From Dendrolimus kikuchii (lineage: Eukaryota > Arthropoda > Insecta > Lepidoptera > Lasiocampidae): a stretch of DNA of 64,000 bases. Below, piece by piece: positions 39,301-46,376 of the stretch; position 1 is the first letter of the stretch, and each line of letters starts with the position of its first letter. Made by a program: the position numbers and the translations under genes. The notes under the pieces were generated by a model. It was not told the DNA's origin. It saw nothing but the letters and a program-made list of their open reading frames with translations, and made no database searches. The stretch covers positions 2,024,210 through 2,088,209 of the forward strand of contig CM034407.1 in the NCBI GenBank assembly GCA_019925095.2, written 5' to 3'.

Positions 39301-42300
39301 TTTATATATACTAAGATATAGAGGATTATTTTTAAATTATGCATAAAAAATACATTGAATCTGTAAAAAAAACATTACACACACTGCCATGTATTTGACA
39401 CACAGACGCATATATACTCTTTTGTTTATTGTTCAAGTCAAATTAACAGTGTAGCCTTGGCGAAATCTGTGATTATAGAAGTATAGTCTTTGACATCAGA
39501 ACCTTAATAATGTTCAAACTTATAACTTAAATTAATTATTATAGTCGAATTTCGACCACAGGCGGCCACTAGTAATAATAAACACACCAAAGTGTGTGCG
39601 TGCCGAATCCGCAGGTAAAAAAACCCCCGGATATTCCGGTCACACGAAGCCGCTGAAGATAATAGTATAATTTTGTTGTCTACGGTGGTTGTGTAAATGT
39701 TTGTCAAAGAACAATAAATGAATAGAATCGACTATTATATAGACCCACGCAAAACCCCGTCAACTGAGAACGTCCACCTTGGCTTCAGAAATAGATATCA
39801 CACATACACGGAAACTGCAACCCCCTTAAGCAATCATTCAAACAATAGCAATAAGTATAACAAATCCGCAGGGGGGCTTTGTGGCGAAGCCTTAGGTGAG
39901 TAGCGACACCTCGCACCTGACTCCGGGGGCCAAGGCAAGGCCCCCGCCTCCGTGCTTGCCTTAATCAGCCGGCTCGGAATGGAGATCGCTAGAGCTAAGA
40001 CTCAAGCTCCAGGGGTGGAAGTGATAAATGGCATCACGTCAGAAGTAGCTTCGGTGAACCTGCAGCCCACCTCTCTACACCCCTTAGCCGCTCACACCCA
40101 TGTTGCCCCTGTCTTCTATGGCATTTTTTGGGGCCCATGCAGGGAGTGTCGAGTCACCGTCTGCCCATTTTTCCATGTTCCTTGAACATTGCGACGGGCA
40201 GACGCCATAGTCCCCATATTCCCAGACCCCCAGTACCACTAACAGTTCACCCCAATAGCCCGGTACTTTTTGTCCTCATTTCCCATAATAGTCCTACACT
40301 AGCCGGGGTTTGTCCTTGGGTGCATTACTATATGATGTAGCCAGGGATAATCGCCACCGGTCAGTGTCACGCCACATTTACATTAAATTTGTCAAGTGGC
40401 CTCTACGTGTTGGCCTTCCCATGGCCCCACGGAAGCCTTCCAAATGTCCGGGCCATTTTTATGGGCCGTGGTCTACAAAGACATACGTTGTAGTATAACC
40501 ACAGTAAGTATAGTCTTTGACATTAATTATTTTGGTCGAACTTCGACCACGTGCGACCACTAATTATTATTATTCGTTTTTTTTAAATAAATAATTACTG
40601 AAATAATGATGATATGTCCATAGGCGACGGTAATCACTTTCCATCAGGTCAGCCCACCTACGCGTCAGCTTATCTGCTGTACTCATCTTTCATCATCATC
40701 ATCATATCAATTAACGAGATTGAAATGAAACTCACTAGGACTTCCTTCGCCTCGTGACAGGTATCCGGTGTCGTACAAGGAGTCGCTGAACACGGTGCTG
40801 GCCCAAGAGGCGATCAGGTATAACAGGCTTTTGGGCGTGATCAGAGGTTCTTTGAGGTAAGTTTGTGCGCTGAACTACGTTTACTGTGTGCAGGGCCGGC
40901 CCTAGGATTTTTGCCGCCGTAGGCAAACTCGAAGCCCCCCCCCCACCCCCGAAGCTTAAGAAATTTCGTTAACTAGAAACCCCTATTGATATAAAACTAC
41001 GGGACCGGTTCGGTTGAAACTCGTGTATATATATTTTCGATGGCGAGGATGTACATAGGATACTTTTTATCCCGAAAAATGGGATAGTTTTCGAGATAAA
41101 AATATATTTGTCTCTCTTTTTGTTATGCTTTCAGGGAAAAATTATTGGACCGATTTGGCTGAAATTCGGTATATATATATATATATGTCATTTTAATATC
41201 GAGGGTGAACAAGGGATACTTTTCAACCCGGATAATGGGATAGATTTATGTAAAGGTTATGCCAGAAATTAGGATAGGTTTTTTTTGTGATTTGTCATTT
41301 TCGACATTTTGGTCATTTAAAAAAATGCGATACTAACTCCATATGTCTATCTGTTAAGCTGTCAAGGAAACTACTAGGACTACTGGATCGGTTTTGCTCT
41401 AATTTTGTTTAAATGTAGTTTTAATACCGAAAATGGACATAAATATTTTTCATGCTGGGAGATGGGATAGATTGCGATATAAAATGAAGTGAATCTTCCG
41501 GGGCAAATAGCACGAACATAAAAATTTTATATTTACAATGTAACCTGTATTAACGCCTGCTGTTTAAACAAGAGGCACGCACTAGAGGTTGACCTTCGGC
41601 GCAGCCGCGGGATAAACTAGTATCATATATAGTCCATTGAAAAACAAAATTTACATTTCTTTTTTTGGCTTTCAACGTTTTTGCAGACATTTTTGCGACC
41701 GTAGGCAGTTACCTACCGTCTCGAACCCCCCTGCTGTGTGTTTCTTTAGACTCTGTGGCAATCTGGCTCGTGGGCCACAAGATTTTAGGGTACTAATTCT
41801 ATCGTAAAGTTAATAACATCGGCAAACAAAGAGAAAAATTCCTCTGAACATTTGACCAGACCCACCTACCTTCGCGCATTTCGACGCACTGAATCCGAAT
41901 CTGAGGTCCGTTTGGCTCGTACATTCTCAAAATGTTGAGTAAACTGCGAAAAGCCACTAAAAATGGCGTAAAATTGGAATTGTGGAGATGCAAAAAAAAA
42001 TACCTTGAATTGGAATCCGTAGTTTGTTTTGACCATATTTTGAGTGAAATGCGAAAAATTCAACAAATTGCCATTTATAGCGGTTTTTCGATATATTTTT
42101 AGAAGGTGTCCTTACATAGAATGTTGACGCTAGAGAAATGTTTATCTAAGGCTACGTTCCATTAGGGACTCACAACGACCACGTTCACGACCGCGAATTT
42201 ACCCGTTCCACTTGCTCGGCGGCGTTACAATCGTAAACCCAAGTGGAACGGCTATTCGACCCACTTCTTGACATGGGTCGTCGTATAGTCGTGGTAGCGT

Positions 42301-45300
42301 AATGGCTAGCGCACGCGTCCCGAACTCAAAGGGCGCGGGTTCGATCCTGGCCGGAACGCATGCACCACTTAGGCAGTTTTCGGACCTAATGTGCATATTG
42401 TTACAATTACCATGTGCTAAAAACGGTGAAGGAAAACATCGTGATGCAAGCTGCACATCGAGATAACCGATGTGTCAAACCTGCCAAGCCGCCTTGGATT
42501 GGACAAGCGTGGCGGGTATACTGTCTATTCCCCTATAATGGGAGGCCCTAGCCCAGCAGTGGGACATTTATGGGCTGTTATTATATTTATATTTATGAGC
42601 GTTGTGTGATCGGAAATGATGACGTCATCAGTGACGTTTTCGCCACGACCACAACGATCGCGGTCGCTTTGTGGAACGGCTAATTGAGCATTTTGGGCGT
42701 TGTGAGTTACTAATGGAACGACCTGTAAGTCTATTATTGATATTTACATGTCTATTATTGATATTTACATGTCTATTTCACTTCTCTTTAAAGAATCTTC
42801 ATTAAATATTGTAATTTGGCACCTAGAGACCTGCTGAAAGCCCTTAAAGGGTTGGTGGTGATGTCCGAAGCTTTGGAGAACATGGCCAGCAGTCTGGCCC
42901 GAAACGCTGTTCCCCTTATGTGGAGTTCTAAGGCTTACCCGTCCTTGAAACCGTTGGGTTAGTTTTCAGTATCAAGGCAATTTATAAAAAAAAATATATA
43001 TGACCGTATTATATGTACGATGCCAAAAAAAAATATAGTTGTGTAAATTCAAGCCACGCGGGAATGAAGTTACGCTGACAGTTTTTTTTTTTTACTTTAT
43101 TAACATGAAGTGTCAAAGTCATTCGCGCCATCTTAAAATGTCAGTGTCAATGTCAACAATCGTATTATATCGATTTGTAGATTCTAGAGACCACAGGCCA
43201 TAAAAATGGCCAGGACATTTGGAGGGCTTGCGTGGGGGCCATGGGAAGGCCAACGCGTAGAGGCCCTTTGACAAATTTAATGTAAATGTGGCCTGACGCT
43301 GACCCGCGATTATCCCTGTCTACACCATATAATAATGCACCCAAGGACAATCCCCGGCCAGTGTAGGACTATTGTGGGAAATGAGGACAACAAGTACCGG
43401 GCTATTGGGGTGAACTGCTAGTGGTAGTTGGGGTCTGGGAATATGGGGACTATGGCGTCTGCCCGTCGCAATGTTCGGGGAACATGGAAAAATGGACAGA
43501 TGGTGACTCGCCACTCCCTGCATGGGCCCCAAAAAATGCCATAGATTATATACAATATTATTAAGGTAATTACATAGTGCTGCCATTTGTTGCGATTTGT
43601 ACTAGTGCTTCCATCTGTTATTCAATATAAACAAGTCGCTATTTGTTAAAATAAACATATTCTTTAATTTCTTTCTGTCTTTTGTCATTCGAGAAATAAC
43701 CTCACTAAGTCTGTCCATGTTTGTAACTTAAGATATTTAAAGGATTTTTTTTCTACAACACCTTGAAGTCGGCGTCAAGTAAAACAAAAAACAACTACAA
43801 CATTGCAAAATGCACCGACTTCAAGATGTTGAAAAAAATACTATTTGTTCGTTACTTTTTTATTACAAGCTTTTATTTAACTTGCAATGGATGTCCCTAT
43901 GTATGTAAGTTTGGGTGGAATCTTGCAAGTTAAATTTAACCAACTTCCCGGTTTCCGATTGAGCTGAAATTTTGCACGCATATGTTTATCGCGTGACAAT
44001 GCAATAATATGGTACCGTGGAGCTGATCTGATGATGGAGTCGGAAGGTGGCCATAGGAACTCCTGTACTAAACAAGATAGACCCGTCGTGTTTGGGCTCG
44101 TTTTACTTGTCTTGGCTAGCACTCTGCTGTACAGGATCTCAAAAGCTTGTATTTCAAAACCTTTTTAAAAAAGCTTATTGTCGCATGTTTTTCTTGGTAA
44201 TAAACTTTTTTTTTTACCACAGCGGCATGGGTGAAGGACCTGCTCCTCCGGGTGCAGTTCATGCAGCAGTGGGCCGAAACCGGGATCCCGAAGGTGTTCT
44301 GGATCTCTGGGTTCTATTTCCCGCAGGCGTTCCTCACTGGCGCCCTGCAGAACTATGCCAGGAAGCATGTGATCGCCATTGACACTGTCGCGTATTGCTT
44401 CGAGGTTGGTGTTTGGCTTCTCTTCTTTATTATTTCTATTGTGAAGCAGGCAAATGGTCGGCCTAATGGAAAGTGGTGGTCTTCGATAGACGTTTGCAGC
44501 ACTAGAAACAAAGCCAACAAGTTGCCATCCCTATGAGCTCTAACCAACCAAGATAATGATTCCTGTGTAGCTGATCATAGAAGACGGCCAGGTGGTAGGG
44601 TATTTTTGCTCGACTGGATGGCGACCACCCCTGGTCTAGAGTATGCCGCCATAACAACCTTGTGTTGTGTTCCGGCATTAGTGACCAGGTTCCAGTCTCC
44701 TTTAAGAGAGCAGCAGCGCATTTGTAGCACCTTTGGTGTTGCAAATGTCCATAGGCGATGGTAACCGCTTTCCATCAAGTGGGCCGTCTGCCTGTCTGCT
44801 GAACTCCTGCAATAAAAAAAAAGACGAATGCCGTTTTTTTTATTTTTGTAAATGCTAGCTCATTCATAACTCGTCGCACCTGGTCTCCAATCTCCACTTC
44901 CTGCTACCAGTCCTCGCATTTTCTAACAATCCCCACTCCTCGACTTCAATCCTCACCAATCTACACCACTCCCATTTACAATATACATCGATTCCTTTAC
45001 TTTCCACGATAAAAGCAATCTCCGGTATAATAATAATAATAAAAACAGCCTAGAAATGTCCCACTGCTGGGCTCGGGCCTCCCATTATAGGGGAACGGAC
45101 AGTATACCCGCGACGCTTGTCCAAGGCGGCTTGGTTAGTTTCACACATCGGTTATCTCGATGTTCAGGTTGCATCACGATGTTTTCCTTCACCGTTGTTA
45201 GCAAGTGGTAATTGTAACAATATGCACATTAGGTTAGAAAACGGCCTAAGTGGTGCATGCGTTCTGGCCAGGATCGAAACCACGCCCTTTAAGTTAGGGA

Positions 45301-46300
45301 CACGTGCTCTAGCCATTACGCTACCATGACTTATCCGATATTATATCTAGGTGAAATTATGATGTGACGTTAATTGAAACTGTTGCAGGCCCTCCCCGGT
45401 CCGCCGCCGAAGAAACCGGAAGACGGGTGCTGCGTCCGAGGGCTTTACTTGGAAGGGGCTAAGTGGAACATGGCGGATATGTTCCTCGAGGAATGCCGTC
45501 CCAAGGAGCTTCACACTGGTATTGCTATATTTAATTAATCTATGTATAGAAAATTCTGCAAACAGACGTGCAGGTACGAAGAGATTAATGAAAGTAGATG
45601 AAGCTAGTGCGAGTGTCTGGCTGTGTGTGCGCCGTGAATGAGAGTGCGAATGCGTGCATGAGCATGCGAGTGTGTGTGCATGTGAGTGCGAGTGTGTGTG
45701 CATGTGAGTGCGAGTGTGAGTGCGAGTGTGTGCATGATAGTGCGAGTGTGCATGTGCATGAGAGTGCGAGTGAGTGTGTGCATGAGCATGCGAGTGTGTG
45801 CATGATAGTGCGAGTGTGCATGTGCATGAGAGTGCGAGTGAGTGTGTGCATGAGCATGCGAGTGTGTGTTTGCAGGAGAGTGAGAGTGTGTGCATGATAG
45901 TGCGAGTGTGCATATGCATGAGAGTGCGACTATGTGCATGAGAGTGCGAGTGAGTGCGTGCATGAGCATGCGAGTGTGTGTGTGTAGGAGAGTGCGAGTG
46001 AGTGCGTGCATGAGCATGCGAGTGTGTGTGCATGAGAGTGCGAGTGAGTGCGTGCATGAGTATGCGAGTGGGTGTGTACGCATGAGAGTGCGAGTGTGTG
46101 CATGATAGTGCGAGTGTGCGTGTGCATGAGTGCGACTGTGTGCATGAGAGTGCGAGTGAGTGCGTGCATGAGCATGCGAGTGTATGTGTGTATGAGAATG
46201 CGAGTGTATACATGATGGTGTGGCTGAGTATTTACATAAGAATGAGTGATTATTTGCATGATAGTGTCAGTGAGTGTGTGCATAAGTGCGTATGTGTGTG

Positions 46301-46376
<76 letters not shown>

